Source: Dysgonomonas hofstadii (lineage in GTDB: Bacteria; Bacteroidota; Bacteroidia; Bacteroidales; Dysgonomonadaceae). From it: DNA of 64,000 nucleotides. The DNA lies in assembly GCF_014196915.1 (NCBI RefSeq), contig NZ_JACIEP010000015.1, positions 1-64,000 of the forward strand, read 5' to 3'. The notes beneath the pieces were generated by a model. It was not told where the DNA came from and searched no databases. It saw nothing but the letters and a program-made list of their open reading frames with translations. Positions 37,302-46,207 of this stretch are shown here, piece after piece. The translations under genes and the position numbers were made by a program. The number at the start of each line of letters is the position of its first letter. Position 1 is the stretch's first letter.

Positions 37302-38987
37302 ATGACAGAAACCTCATTGCACAACAAGACAAATAAAAAAACTTACAGGATATTCCTTATCGTCCTGTTCCTGTTGTCGCTGTTTATGGTTTGGTGGACA
37401 GGTCCTGTATCCGATTATGGCGGACACGATTATTTTTTCCATCTCAGACGCTTCAATGTATTGGTGGATGCGCTCAGAGATGGAGAATATCCCATATATC
37501 TGGATTATGAAAACATCGGTGGATACGGCTATTTTACCAAAATTTTCTACCCCGATCTTATTCTACTGCCTTTTGCGCTGTTATCTCTTCTTACAGGTGT
37601 AGGGGCCGCCTACAATGTTATGCTTTTCATCATGACATTCCTGTGTGGTATTTTTACTTACAAGTTGATATCTACCATTTTTTCTAATTCCCCGGCGGCA
37701 TTTTCCGGCGCGTTACTCTATACATTTTCGGCCTACCGCCTTTTCGATCTGTACCAGAGAGGAGCATTGGGCGAAGCGCTTTCATTTACTTTTCTGCCTC
37801 TGGTGCTGCTGGGATTATTCTATATAATTTCGGGTGATTATCGCAAATGGTACGTACTGGCGGCCGGATATAGCCTTGTTATCTATACACATGTCTTGTC
37901 GTCATTCATGGTATTTGTCTTGCTCTTTATTCTCTGCGCAATTTCATACAAGTCTTTCCGGAAAGAGCCTGTAAGACTGGGATATCTTTTGCTGGCAGCC
38001 ATAGTAACAGTAGGATTCACTGCATCTTACATATTCCCGATGCTGGAACAAATGGCCTCCAATACATTTTACTATGAAAACCAGCCGAATATTACGGGAC
38101 AGAATAAACTGGGAGCTCACAGGATATTATGGGGCTTTGTCAGCGGATTCTTATATCCTCAGAATTCTCCTTCTTGTGGAGTAGGTCTATTACTCACTAT
38201 TTCGGCCTGCCTGCGCATTTTTATAAAAGAAAAAAGCAACTATCTGAAGATCGCTGATGGTTGCCTGATTATCGGGGTAACATTCCTGATCATTATGTCA
38301 TCTGTTTTTCCATGGGGACGGCTTCCTCTCGGATTTATACAGTTTCCATCGCGGTTTTACCTGTTGGTGAGTATGATGTTTGCCATTGCCGGAAGTTATT
38401 ATCTATCGGCGCTCTTAAAATCGAAGTCGCGACAGGCAGCAGGCAGTGTAATACTTGTAATCTTTACCATTGCAGTTATTATATTAAGCAATAAATATTA
38501 TACTGAAGGACAGATAAAAGCCCGGGCTTCCAATTCGAACGAGACTACCGATAAACCGATAATCGGCAACTGGTACAATCTGGGATGGTTGGAATATCTG
38601 CCTGAAAAAGTACCATCGATTTACTATTTGACAGACCGTGGCGACAGCATCACAGCCCTGAACGAAAGCACAAGTATATCCGATTTTCAAAGAAAAGGCC
38701 GCACACTCAAATTCAGCGTAACATCTTCTGCCGACACGTTGGAACTGCCCCTTACATATTACAAAGGATATAAAGCCTTTAAAGACAGACAGCCACTGGT
38801 TCTGCAGGAAAGCCAGAACGGACTGGTAGAAATCGCGATCCGGGGTAATGGCAGGGTGAATGTATTTTATGAATGGACATTCGTTCAGGAAATCAGTTTG
38901 TATATCTCCCTTATCTGTATCTTTGTGCTTATTACATATATTTTTGTTTGGAAGAGGAAAGCAAAAAAACAAATCCCAAAAGAATGA
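37302..38987 (+). CDS. GT-C-like membrane protein, array member 4
   Basis: A 561-residue paralogue, closest to member 3. Loop 1 has GHDYFFHLRRF (Asp43, His47) and DYENIGGYGYF with FYPD. The helices follow as in member 1 (YRLFDLYQRGALGEALSF, VIYTHVLSSFMVF), then FPWGRLPLGFIQFPSRF. The C-terminal domain has LPLTYYKGYKAF and QNGLVEI. It starts two bases after the member 3 stop codon. The last residues are basic (KRKAKKQIPKE), in the cytoplasm if the final helix returns. Confidence 0.65.
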   Translation: MTETSLHNKTNKKTYRIFLIVLFLLSLFMVWWTGPVSDYGGHDYFFHLRRFNVLVDALRDGEYPIYLDYENIGGYGYFTKIFYPDLILLPFALLSLLTGVGAAYNVMLFIMTFLCGIFTYKLISTIFSNSPAAFSGALLYTFSAYRLFDLYQRGALGEALSFTFLPLVLLGLFYIISGDYRKWYVLAAGYSLVIYTHVLSSFMVFVLLFILCAISYKSFRKEPVRLGYLLLAAIVTVGFTASYIFPMLEQMASNTFYYENQPNITGQNKLGAHRILWGFVSGFLYPQNSPSCGVGLLLTISACLRIFIKEKSNYLKIADGCLIIGVTFLIIMSSVFPWGRLPLGFIQFPSRFYLLVSMMFAIAGSYYLSALLKSKSRQAAGSVILVIFTIAVIILSNKYYTEGQIKARASNSNETTDKPIIGNWYNLGWLEYLPEKVPSIYYLTDRGDSITALNESTSISDFQRKGRTLKFSVTSSADTLELPLTYYKGYKAFKDRQPLVLQESQNGLVEIAIRGNGRVNVFYEWTFVQEISLYISLICIFVLITYIFVWKRKAKKQIPKE

Positions 38988-38993
38988 AAAACA

Positions 38994-40655
38994 ATGATAC
39001 ATCCCGATAATAATAAAATGATATTCCGCATATTTCTGGCAACACTGCTGATTCTGGCCGTGTTCTCAGTTTTTATATACGGCGCGTCATATAATCATCC
39101 GGGATACGATTATTATTTTCACCTCAAACGCTTCGAAGCTCTTATCTCCGCACTACAGGACGGGCGGTTCCCTATTTATGCCGATTATACCGCTTCTTTG
39201 GGATATGGCTATATACACCGTTTCTTCTATTCCGATATTATCCTTATTCCGTTCGGACTCATTGGCATCTTCATCGGAGCGCAACCGGCATACGAAGTTA
39301 TGCTATTTGTGATGACAATCCTTTGCGGACTATTTATGTACAAAGCCGTGAATATTATTTACAGGAATTCTTATACGGCATTCATCGCCTCCATCCTTTA
39401 TACATTCTCGGTGTACCGCCTCATCGATATTTATCCGCGCGGAGCATTGGGTGAAGTATTTGCCTTCACATTCCTGCCAATCGTCTTTTGGGGACTGTAC
39501 CATATTATAAAAGGCAATTACCATAAATGGTATGTTATTGCCATCGGATTTAGTCTGCTTATCTTTTCACATATCATATCCACGGTTCTCGCATTTATCA
39601 CAGTGGTAATCGTGCTAATTATCTACTATAAACCGTTGATAAAAGAGCCGAAACGCATTTTGTATCTTATGCTGGCGGGAGTAACGGCTGTTGCCATTAC
39701 ATCCTCTTATATCTTTCCATTGTTCGAACAGTTATCCTCCAATACATTCCTTTACGAAAATAATGACTGGAGCCTGCCTTCACGCACTAAGCTCCCGTTA
39801 TTACACTTACTATGGGCGCTCTTTTGCGGATTTGTTTTCCCAAAAGATATAATGGTGACGGGAATAGGCATTTTACTTACCCTGTCAATTTTTATCCGCT
39901 TCTTTATAAAAGGTAAGCCTGAAGGCATAAAAAGTGTAGATATAGGCGTATTCATCGGGCTATTTTATATACTTGCTTCTTCGAGCCTGTTCCCGTGGGG
40001 ACGGTTTCCATTCTCTTTGCTCTCATTCATTCAGTATCCCACCCGGTTTTATCTGTTTGTCACCTGTTTCTTCGCTGTGGCGGCGGCATTCTACCTGTCA
40101 GCCGTTTTTGTAAAAAGCCGTCAGAGACAAGTCATTGCCTTAGTCATCGTTGTGTGTACCATATTTACCATGTATATGCATAGCGAAAACTATAAATATA
40201 TGCACCGTACATATATCAACCAGACAAACGAAAAACCTGTGCCGGGCAATTTTTTCTATCTCAATGGCGGCGAATATGTTCCTGCCCGTGTCAGATCAGC
40301 CAATTATGTGCAGGCAAGGGGCGATAGCGTGATCAGTAAGTTTGGGAATTTATCGATCGATAAATTTGAGAGAGAGAAAGGGATTATAAACCTATCGATA
40401 ATCACGCAGACTGCCGATTCGCTTGAACTGCCATTGTTTTACTATAAAGGTTATACGGCCGAACTGAATGGAGAAAAACAACCAGTAAGTCAAAGCACCC
40501 ACGGACTGGTACAAATACCTGCCGACGGGTCGGGAAATATGAAGGTATATTATGCCGGGACACCCGTTCAACGAATTTCGTGGTACGTAAGCATAATAAG
40601 TATATTGGTAATATGTATTTATATTTTTAAGCGCAAAAGGAAAAATCATATATAG
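38994..40655 (+). CDS. GT-C-like membrane protein, array member 5
   Basis: A 553-residue paralogue, the shortest intact member. Loop-1 motif GYDYYFHLKRF, second motif DYTASLGYGYI with FYSD. The usual FTK after YGY is IHR here, so the second motif is partly changed. Later motifs are YRLIDIYPRGALGEVFAF, IFSHIISTVLAF and FPWGRFPFSLLSFIQYPTRF. The C-terminal domain has LPLFYYKGYTAELNGEKQ. Six bases separate it from member 4 and one from member 6. Confidence 0.65.
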   Translation: MIHPDNNKMIFRIFLATLLILAVFSVFIYGASYNHPGYDYYFHLKRFEALISALQDGRFPIYADYTASLGYGYIHRFFYSDIILIPFGLIGIFIGAQPAYEVMLFVMTILCGLFMYKAVNIIYRNSYTAFIASILYTFSVYRLIDIYPRGALGEVFAFTFLPIVFWGLYHIIKGNYHKWYVIAIGFSLLIFSHIISTVLAFITVVIVLIIYYKPLIKEPKRILYLMLAGVTAVAITSSYIFPLFEQLSSNTFLYENNDWSLPSRTKLPLLHLLWALFCGFVFPKDIMVTGIGILLTLSIFIRFFIKGKPEGIKSVDIGVFIGLFYILASSSLFPWGRFPFSLLSFIQYPTRFYLFVTCFFAVAAAFYLSAVFVKSRQRQVIALVIVVCTIFTMYMHSENYKYMHRTYINQTNEKPVPGNFFYLNGGEYVPARVRSANYVQARGDSVISKFGNLSIDKFEREKGIINLSIITQTADSLELPLFYYKGYTAELNGEKQPVSQSTHGLVQIPADGSGNMKVYYAGTPVQRISWYVSIISILVICIYIFKRKRKNHI

Positions 40656-40656
40656 C

Positions 40657-42417
40657 ATGAAATTCAACAGTTTAATTAATAAAATCGCCGTAAACAAAAA
40701 ACTCCAGTTCTGGTTATTTTTTATAATACTGGTACTTCTTACTTTGTATATGGTAAGTCAGTACCCGCTTCTGGGCAAAGCCAACGGCCACGATTATTCT
40801 TTTCATTTAGCACGCTTCGAAGCGCTTATCGAGGCTTTAAAAACAGGAAAATATCCCATATATATAAATTACACTATTTTAGATGGATATGGATATATGG
40901 AGAAATGCTTTTATTCCGATTTTATACTCGTGCCTTTTGCCATAATTGCCATTTTCTCCGATACAACAACAGCTTTTCAGATACTTATCATCACAATGAC
41001 GATACTCTGCGGTATTTTTACATATATGACAGTAAATAAAATCAGTGGGAGTGCCTTCACTGCGACTATCAGCGCTATCCTGTATACATTCTGTTTGTAC
41101 AGGCTGCTAGATGTATATCATCGTTTTGCATTCGGAGAAGCTATCTCTTTTACTTTCATTCCTATAGTCTTTTGGGGATTATATCATATTGTAAAAGGAG
41201 ATTACAAGAAGTGGTATATTATTTCTATCGGATTCAGTTTATTGGTCTTTACACATGTACTTTCCACTTTTCTTACATTTGCAACTATATTGCTGATCCT
41301 CATAATAAATTATAAATCGCTCAGGAAAGAACCTAAACGATTAATGTATCTGATACTGGCTGGTTGCACAACTGTTCTGGTGACATCTTATTATCTTTTC
41401 CCAATGTTTGAGCAAATGCTCTCTAATACATTTTACTATAAGACAAATGAAACTATTTTTCCACGTTATTTCAGGCTTGATAATTTTCAAGTAATAGACG
41501 CGTTATTTGGCGGGTTCACCTATCCGAAATTTGACTTTGCCCCACGAATCGGGGCTATACTTGGCTTTGGGATATTGATCCGCCTGTTTGTGTGGAAAAA
41601 ATCAGCTGAAATAAAGATTGCCGACATGGGAGTTCTCATTGGTGTGTTCTATTTGTTTGTTTCATCATCTTATTTTCCCTGGGAGAAGTTTCCTTTTTAT
41701 GAATTTTCTTTCATCCAGTTCCCCTGGAGATTGTTTGTATTCGTCTCTTTCTTTTTTGCAATAGGCATCGGTGTTTATCTTGCTGCCATTATTAAATCCC
41801 CGTCACGTTCTCTTGCTGCTGTATTTATTACAGTAATAATCACCACGGCATTGATGTACACCGACGGGAAATTATACCGGCAGGAGGTACTTCGGAATAA
41901 TTTTGAGCGTATCCAAAAACCTATACCAAAAGTTGCTCAGGCCAAGCGCGAAAAAAAACCATGGGATATATATACTTATTTCCGCATGGGAAATCTTGAA
42001 TATGTCCCTTCAAAGGTCCCTTCTCCAGACTATATTAAACAAAGAAAAGACAGTGTTATTCCGCTGCATGAGCCAACAACAATCGATAATTTTGAGCGGA
42101 ACAAAGGAGTTACTTCAGTGAATGTAAAAATAGATGAACCCGACACACTAGAACTCCCCCTACTGTATTATAAAGGATACACAGCCGCTCTCAACGAAAA
42201 AAATATCTCCATAAGCGAAAGCGATAACGGACTTGTAGAAATACCTGTTAACGAATCGGGGAATATAAAAGTGTATTACGCCGGAACAACTGTACAAAGA
42301 GTATCATGGTATATTTCTCTAATATCCATATTAATATTTGTATCCTATATATTGTATTCAAGAAAAAGAAAGAATGAGATTCATCAAAAAGACACTGCGC
42401 CATCTGGAAGAAAATAA
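40657..42417 (+). CDS. GT-C-like membrane protein, array member 6
   Basis: A 586-residue paralogue with a longer C-terminal tail. Loop-1 motif GHDYSFHLARF, second motif NYTILDGYGYM with FYSD, where Asn replaces the usual Asp. Later come YRLLDVYHRFAFGEAISF, VFTHVLSTFLTF and FPWEKFPFYEFSFIQFPWRL, and the C-terminal LPLLYYKGYTAALNEKN. The extra C-terminal residues (EIHQKDTAPSGRK) overlap the start of member 7 by 44 bases, an unusually long overlap for this operon. Confidence 0.65.
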   Translation: MKFNSLINKIAVNKKLQFWLFFIILVLLTLYMVSQYPLLGKANGHDYSFHLARFEALIEALKTGKYPIYINYTILDGYGYMEKCFYSDFILVPFAIIAIFSDTTTAFQILIITMTILCGIFTYMTVNKISGSAFTATISAILYTFCLYRLLDVYHRFAFGEAISFTFIPIVFWGLYHIVKGDYKKWYIISIGFSLLVFTHVLSTFLTFATILLILIINYKSLRKEPKRLMYLILAGCTTVLVTSYYLFPMFEQMLSNTFYYKTNETIFPRYFRLDNFQVIDALFGGFTYPKFDFAPRIGAILGFGILIRLFVWKKSAEIKIADMGVLIGVFYLFVSSSYFPWEKFPFYEFSFIQFPWRLFVFVSFFFAIGIGVYLAAIIKSPSRSLAAVFITVIITTALMYTDGKLYRQEVLRNNFERIQKPIPKVAQAKREKKPWDIYTYFRMGNLEYVPSKVPSPDYIKQRKDSVIPLHEPTTIDNFERNKGVTSVNVKIDEPDTLELPLLYYKGYTAALNEKNISISESDNGLVEIPVNESGNIKVYYAGTTVQRVSWYISLISILIFVSYILYSRKRKNEIHQKDTAPSGRK

Positions 42418-44062
42418 AAGACTTCAGTACTTTATTTTTGCTGCCATTGTCATTCTTCTGACTATGCTGATGATGAACGGGTATAATCTTTCCTGCCTGG
42501 CACAGGCTCACGATTACCAGTTCCATTATCAACGCTTTGTTGCCCTAATGAATGCACTGAAAGAAGGTGCCTTCCCTTATTATACAGATTATGCTGCCGT
42601 TGATAATTATGGGTATCTTACAAAGGTCTTCTATTGCGACCTTATCCTGATTTCTTTCGCTGCCATAGGGTTATTATTTAGCGCAGAGACTGGATTTTAC
42701 AGCCTGATAATAACAATGACACTTCTATGTGCCTCATTCACCTATATAACGGTATATAAGATCTTCAAAAGCAGATTTGCCGCCTTTACCGCTTCTTTGC
42801 TGTATACTTTCTGCCTTTACAGGCTGATCGATTTTTTCTACCGTTTTGCATTAGGAGAGGCCATCTCTTTCACGTTTATCCCTATTGTCTTTCTGGGGTT
42901 ATATTATATCATATATGGCGACTACCGTAAATGGTATATAATAACAATTGGTTACAGCCTGCTTATATTTACCCATGTCCTGTCGTCCTTTCTCATGTTC
43001 GTAACCATGCTTTTATTGCTTCTTGTGGGGGCAAGAAGGCTGATAAAAGAACCCAAGCGAATTTTGTCGTTGATAATCGCCGGCCTGGCGACAATCGTGA
43101 TAACATCATACTATTTGTTCCCCATGCTGGAACAGATATGGAATAGTTCGTTCTATTTCAGCACATCAGAAGAAATAGTAGCTCATTGGAACAGGCTGAG
43201 ACCCGACCAGATGATTATTGCCCTGCTGGGAGGATTTTTACAGAAGACAAATGGGTTTATCCCGGCAATAGGAGCAATACTAACTATCGGAATTTTTTTG
43301 AGGATTTTTGTAAAGGAAAAAGCTGATACACTCCGGAAAGCCGATATAGGCGTAATCATCGGAATCTTTTACATATGGGGCGCATCATGGCTTTTCCCAT
43401 GGGGTACACAGCCGTTTCATTCATTCTCATTCATCCAGTTTCCCTGGCGGCTCTTTGAGTTCACCTCTTACTTTTTCGCCGTTGGAATCGGGGTTTACCT
43501 GTCCTTCCTTATCAAGTCGAAAGGACATAGGCTGATCGCATTTTCCACAATTACAGGGTTAATCGTGCTGATGATGTTTTTCGACGGCAAATTATACGAC
43601 TATATTATTTGTAATAATAATAGCTATACATTCGAGATCGTCTCGGATGGCTATGGAATGGGTTCTTTGGAGTATATTCCTTCGAGAGTACCCGACAGAG
43701 GCTATATGAAAGAACGGGGCGACAGCATAGGAAAGAAAAATGATGACACCCGGATCGAAAACTTTGTAAGGAATAAAAGCATCACCAGCCTAAAAGTAGA
43801 GGTGCAGCAACCCGATTCTATCGAGCTTCCTTTATTTTATTACAAAGGGTATACAGCAGAACTAAACGGACAACAAATCCCTGTCACTCACAGTCTTTTA
43901 GGACTTGTACAAATCCCTGCAGAAAAACCGGGCGATATAAAAGTGTATTATACAGGGACTACTGTTCAAAAAATTTCGTGGTACACAACTATTATGAGTA
44001 TCTTTTCGTTATGTATTTATATCTTTGCAAATAGAAGAAAACGTTTATCTAAAGAAAAGTAA
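42374..44062 (+). CDS. GT-C-like membrane protein, array member 7
   Basis: A 562-residue paralogue that starts at ATG 42374, inside member 6. Loop-1 motif AHDYQFHYQRF, second motif DYAAVDNYGYL with FYCD; it is the only member with NYGY and a Cys in that loop. Later come YRLIDFFYRFALGEAISF, IFTHVLSSFLMF and FPWGTQPFHSFSFIQFPWRL, and the C-terminal LPLFYYKGYTAELNGQQ. An upstream TTG (42338) is a less likely start. It is followed after two bases by the small membrane protein gene. Confidence 0.65.
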   Translation: MRFIKKTLRHLEENKRLQYFIFAAIVILLTMLMMNGYNLSCLAQAHDYQFHYQRFVALMNALKEGAFPYYTDYAAVDNYGYLTKVFYCDLILISFAAIGLLFSAETGFYSLIITMTLLCASFTYITVYKIFKSRFAAFTASLLYTFCLYRLIDFFYRFALGEAISFTFIPIVFLGLYYIIYGDYRKWYIITIGYSLLIFTHVLSSFLMFVTMLLLLLVGARRLIKEPKRILSLIIAGLATIVITSYYLFPMLEQIWNSSFYFSTSEEIVAHWNRLRPDQMIIALLGGFLQKTNGFIPAIGAILTIGIFLRIFVKEKADTLRKADIGVIIGIFYIWGASWLFPWGTQPFHSFSFIQFPWRLFEFTSYFFAVGIGVYLSFLIKSKGHRLIAFSTITGLIVLMMFFDGKLYDYIICNNNSYTFEIVSDGYGMGSLEYIPSRVPDRGYMKERGDSIGKKNDDTRIENFVRNKSITSLKVEVQQPDSIELPLFYYKGYTAELNGQQIPVTHSLLGLVQIPAEKPGDIKVYYTGTTVQKISWYTTIMSIFSLCIYIFANRRKRLSKEK

Positions 44063-44064
44063 CA

Positions 44065-44277
44065 ATGAATCAAATCTCAAACATCGATTACATATATCCT
44101 GTCTTCATGCTTTTGTTCGGGCTGTTTATGATCTTCAGTCCGGGAACATTCATCCGCAAGGTAGGGTATAACGAAGAACGTACCAAAGCCGAGAAATGGC
44201 TTAAATGGACAGGAATAGGACTTTGCGTATTCGCACCGTTGCTTGCCGGATTCTTTTATTACAAGATGAATGCTTGA
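44065..44277 (+). CDS. Small two-helix membrane protein
   Basis: A 70-residue protein with two hydrophobic helices (about 9-26 and 47-66) around a polar loop (RKVGYNEERTKAEKWLK). It lies two bases after array member 7 and overlaps the YqaA-type gene by eight bases, so it is probably made with both. No known family. It could be an accessory subunit of the YqaA-type protein, which is an inference from position. Confidence 0.6.
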   Translation: MNQISNIDYIYPVFMLLFGLFMIFSPGTFIRKVGYNEERTKAEKWLKWTGIGLCVFAPLLAGFFYYKMNA

Positions 44278-44713
44278 CGGATTTGTAGAATACGGGTATA
44301 TCGGCCTATTTCTGGCTTCTTTTCTTGCGGCTACTATCCTTCCGTTTGGCTCCGAATTCGTCTTTGCCGGATTGCTGGCAATGGGTATGAATGCCTGGGG
44401 CTGTGTCATAGTTGCTTCGGTAGGTAACTGGCTGGGCGGAATGACAAACTACTATCTCGGGCGTCTGGGTAAAATAGAATGGATAGAAAAATACCTGAAA
44501 GTCGATAAAGCCAAAATAGATAAAATGCAACACTGGCTGGAAGGAAAAGGAGCTATTATGGCCTTTTTCAGCTTTATGCCGGTTGTAGGCGATATCATTG
44601 CACTGGCATTAGGCTATATGCGGTCAAACGTTTATATAGTGAACGTCGCCATGTTTCTGGGAAAATTCGCCCGCTATGTTCTCATTATGTACGGGGTCAA
44701 CTGGATTATTTAG
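44270..44713 (+). CDS. YqaA/DedA-type membrane protein
   Basis: A 147-residue protein of the YqaA/VTT (SNARE-associated) type. The N-terminus has GLFLASFLAATILPFGSEFVFAG, and a later GNWLGGMTNYYLGR and MPVVGDIIALALGYMR are characteristic. DedA relatives include flippases that return undecaprenyl phosphate across the membrane, but YqaA proteins themselves are uncharacterised. Because it follows seven GT-C-like genes that would use polyprenyl-phosphate sugars, a lipid-carrier role is an attractive inference. The start overlaps the previous gene. Confidence 0.8.
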   Translation: MLDGFVEYGYIGLFLASFLAATILPFGSEFVFAGLLAMGMNAWGCVIVASVGNWLGGMTNYYLGRLGKIEWIEKYLKVDKAKIDKMQHWLEGKGAIMAFFSFMPVVGDIIALALGYMRSNVYIVNVAMFLGKFARYVLIMYGVNWII

Positions 44714-44718
44714 ACTTT

Positions 44719-45350
44719 ATGAAACATCTGCTGACAGTCTCCATCCTGTTATTAACTCTCTTTTCATGCAAAGAAAAGCAGGGAATAGAAATAAGATGGA
44801 CCGACAATCTGGAAGGCGATTTCTCTTTTACACAAGAATGGAGTTATCCCGAAAATGTTTTCCTGAACGAATACGGAGAGTTGGTCTGCAACGGTTTGTG
44901 TGATACCATTTTAGATAAAATGCGCGATGAAAACGGGCGTATCATCAAAGATTCAATCACACACTATTATCAGTTGTTAGATACTACACATCATTATTAT
45001 ACATTGCATAGCGAGGCTCACGCCCACGAATGGGCAGGAACAAATTATGCAGAAGCATACAAAGGGAAAACGATACAATAGAATGCTATACATTGTATAA
45101 TGTAGCAACACATTCGAGCCTGCTACTGAAGATCATTGGCAACAAATGTTTCCCCTCTATAGAGTTGAACAGCATACGCACAGGTCTGGAATACTTTAAA
45201 GGAAAAGGTGGTGAAATCAAAATAGATAAGTCCTTATTTGAAAAAGGAATATTAAAGGCTGAATTCGATCTTGATTTTGCTCATCCCGATAACGATAGTA
45301 TTCCCATGTGGTGGAAAGGAAAGATATATACAAAGATAAATACTGAGTAA
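44719..45350 (+). pseudogene. Frameshifted lipoprotein gene
   Basis: Two overlapping frames make one broken lipoprotein. The first (from 44719) starts MKHLLTVSILLLTLFSCKEK, with lipobox LFSC, and ends at 45081. The second continues the same protein from ENDTIECYTLYN to 45350. Adding one G to the GGG-AAAA run at 45064-45070 joins them into about 210 residues. The mature part is acidic with YYQLLDTTHHYY and GGEIKIDKSLFEKG. It begins five bases after the YqaA-type gene, so it is the last gene of that operon. It may be an assembly error, a recent loss or a slippage-controlled gene. Confidence 0.75.
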
Positions 45351-45357
45351 AAAAATC

Positions 45358-45750
45358 TCACCCCATAATTAATTCGACATTAGGATGCTCGCTAATGATC
45401 TCCATCACAATTTCAAAATAGGTTTTACCCACACCGTTTTCTAATTCCGCCAGTTTTTCCGCCACAAAGTCAGAATTAAACACAGTGGGAGATTTCAATT
45501 TCTCTTCATAATAATTTTTTGTAACTTCCAATCCTAAATCTTCCCTGCTCTTATCCATATTCTTCCAAAACAGACGGACATTCTCGTTTCCGTTGATTTC
45601 GCCATATCCACCATAAAACATATCGTTAAGTGCATCCAGGCTCTGTCCCAGTTTCCAGTCTGTATTCGCCATAAATACACGGTTTATCTCTTCATAGAAA
45701 GCGGGAATGTCATGTATGTTGTTCCCGTCGATGAGTATTGTTTTTGTCAT
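45358..45750 (-). CDS. Barstar-like ribonuclease inhibitor
   Basis: A 130-residue acidic protein with the barstar fold (PF01337-like): TKTILIDGNNIHDIPAFYEEINRV, then DWKLGQSLDALNDMFYGGYG, the most conserved part. In barstar this helix and the Asp before it block the active site of barnase-type RNases. The C-terminal region (NVELIMG) is shorter than usual. No barnase-like toxin gene is visible nearby, so it is an orphan antitoxin or an immunity protein against neighbours' toxins. It converges on the broken lipoprotein gene with seven bases between. Confidence 0.85.
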   Translation of the reverse strand: MTKTILIDGNNIHDIPAFYEEINRVFMANTDWKLGQSLDALNDMFYGGYGEINGNENVRLFWKNMDKSREDLGLEVTKNYYEEKLKSPTVFNSDFVAEKLAELENGVGKTYFEIVMEIISEHPNVELIMG

Positions 45751-46207
45751 AGGTTTACTTTTTTATGATTAATGTGAATCAGTGTTAGATTTAATCGTCC
45801 AATTTCACTAACGCGCCTGCCGGCTTGTTTTCTTAACTTTTGTCTTGATACAAAAGTTACAAAAAATCAAGGCTGCATTCCCCGGTGGCATTCGTCCGCA
45901 GTGCGGGGCACCCGTCAGGCGAAAGGGGCGTGAAACCAAATACTGTTTGAGCCGTAGGCGAGTTTATTTGGTTTAGTCCCTAAGCCTGTAACGGGTCGCA
46001 TGAAGGATGAGCCACCAAAGAGTTTTTGCATTCTTTTGGGGATTTGGCCAAAAGAATGACAAGCAATCTTTGATTGCGCGTAGTAAAAAATAAATGAACA
46101 TATATTTTATACCACAAATTGGCACAATTATTGATTTTACTTAAAAAGTAAACATGCTCTTAATAATATTGTTTAATTTCGTACTCATAAAAATCTGAAT
46201 ATAAAAG
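45751..46207. repeat. Intergenic region with structured repeat copy A
   Basis: No gene is seen in this 457-base gap; about 240 bases belong to a dispersed repeat. A 9-base hairpin at 45835-45858 (AACTTTTGT/ACAAAAGTT) starts it. The core (45880-46084) has stem 1 AAACCAAAT (45933-45941) with ATTTGGTTT (45966-45974), and stem 2 CATTCTTTTGG (46029-46039) with CCAAAAGAATG (46048-46058). The core recurs, inverted, at 56541-56735 and, direct, at 56796-56950. It is GC-richer than the surrounding DNA. The last 120 bases before the radical SAM gene hold no clear feature. Confidence 0.8.

Noticed and set aside
32243-44062. The seven large genes as ABC exporters or sugar symporters
   Set aside because: No Walker or ABC signature and no transporter repeat symmetry; instead, large non-membrane loops and a C-terminal beta domain follow conserved Asp/His motifs, which fits GT-C-like enzymes better.
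45751-46207. A small RNA gene proposed from the hairpins alone
   Set aside because: The hairpins clearly belong to a dispersed repeat, and no promoter box was found immediately upstream, so it is listed as a repeat and not as ncRNA.
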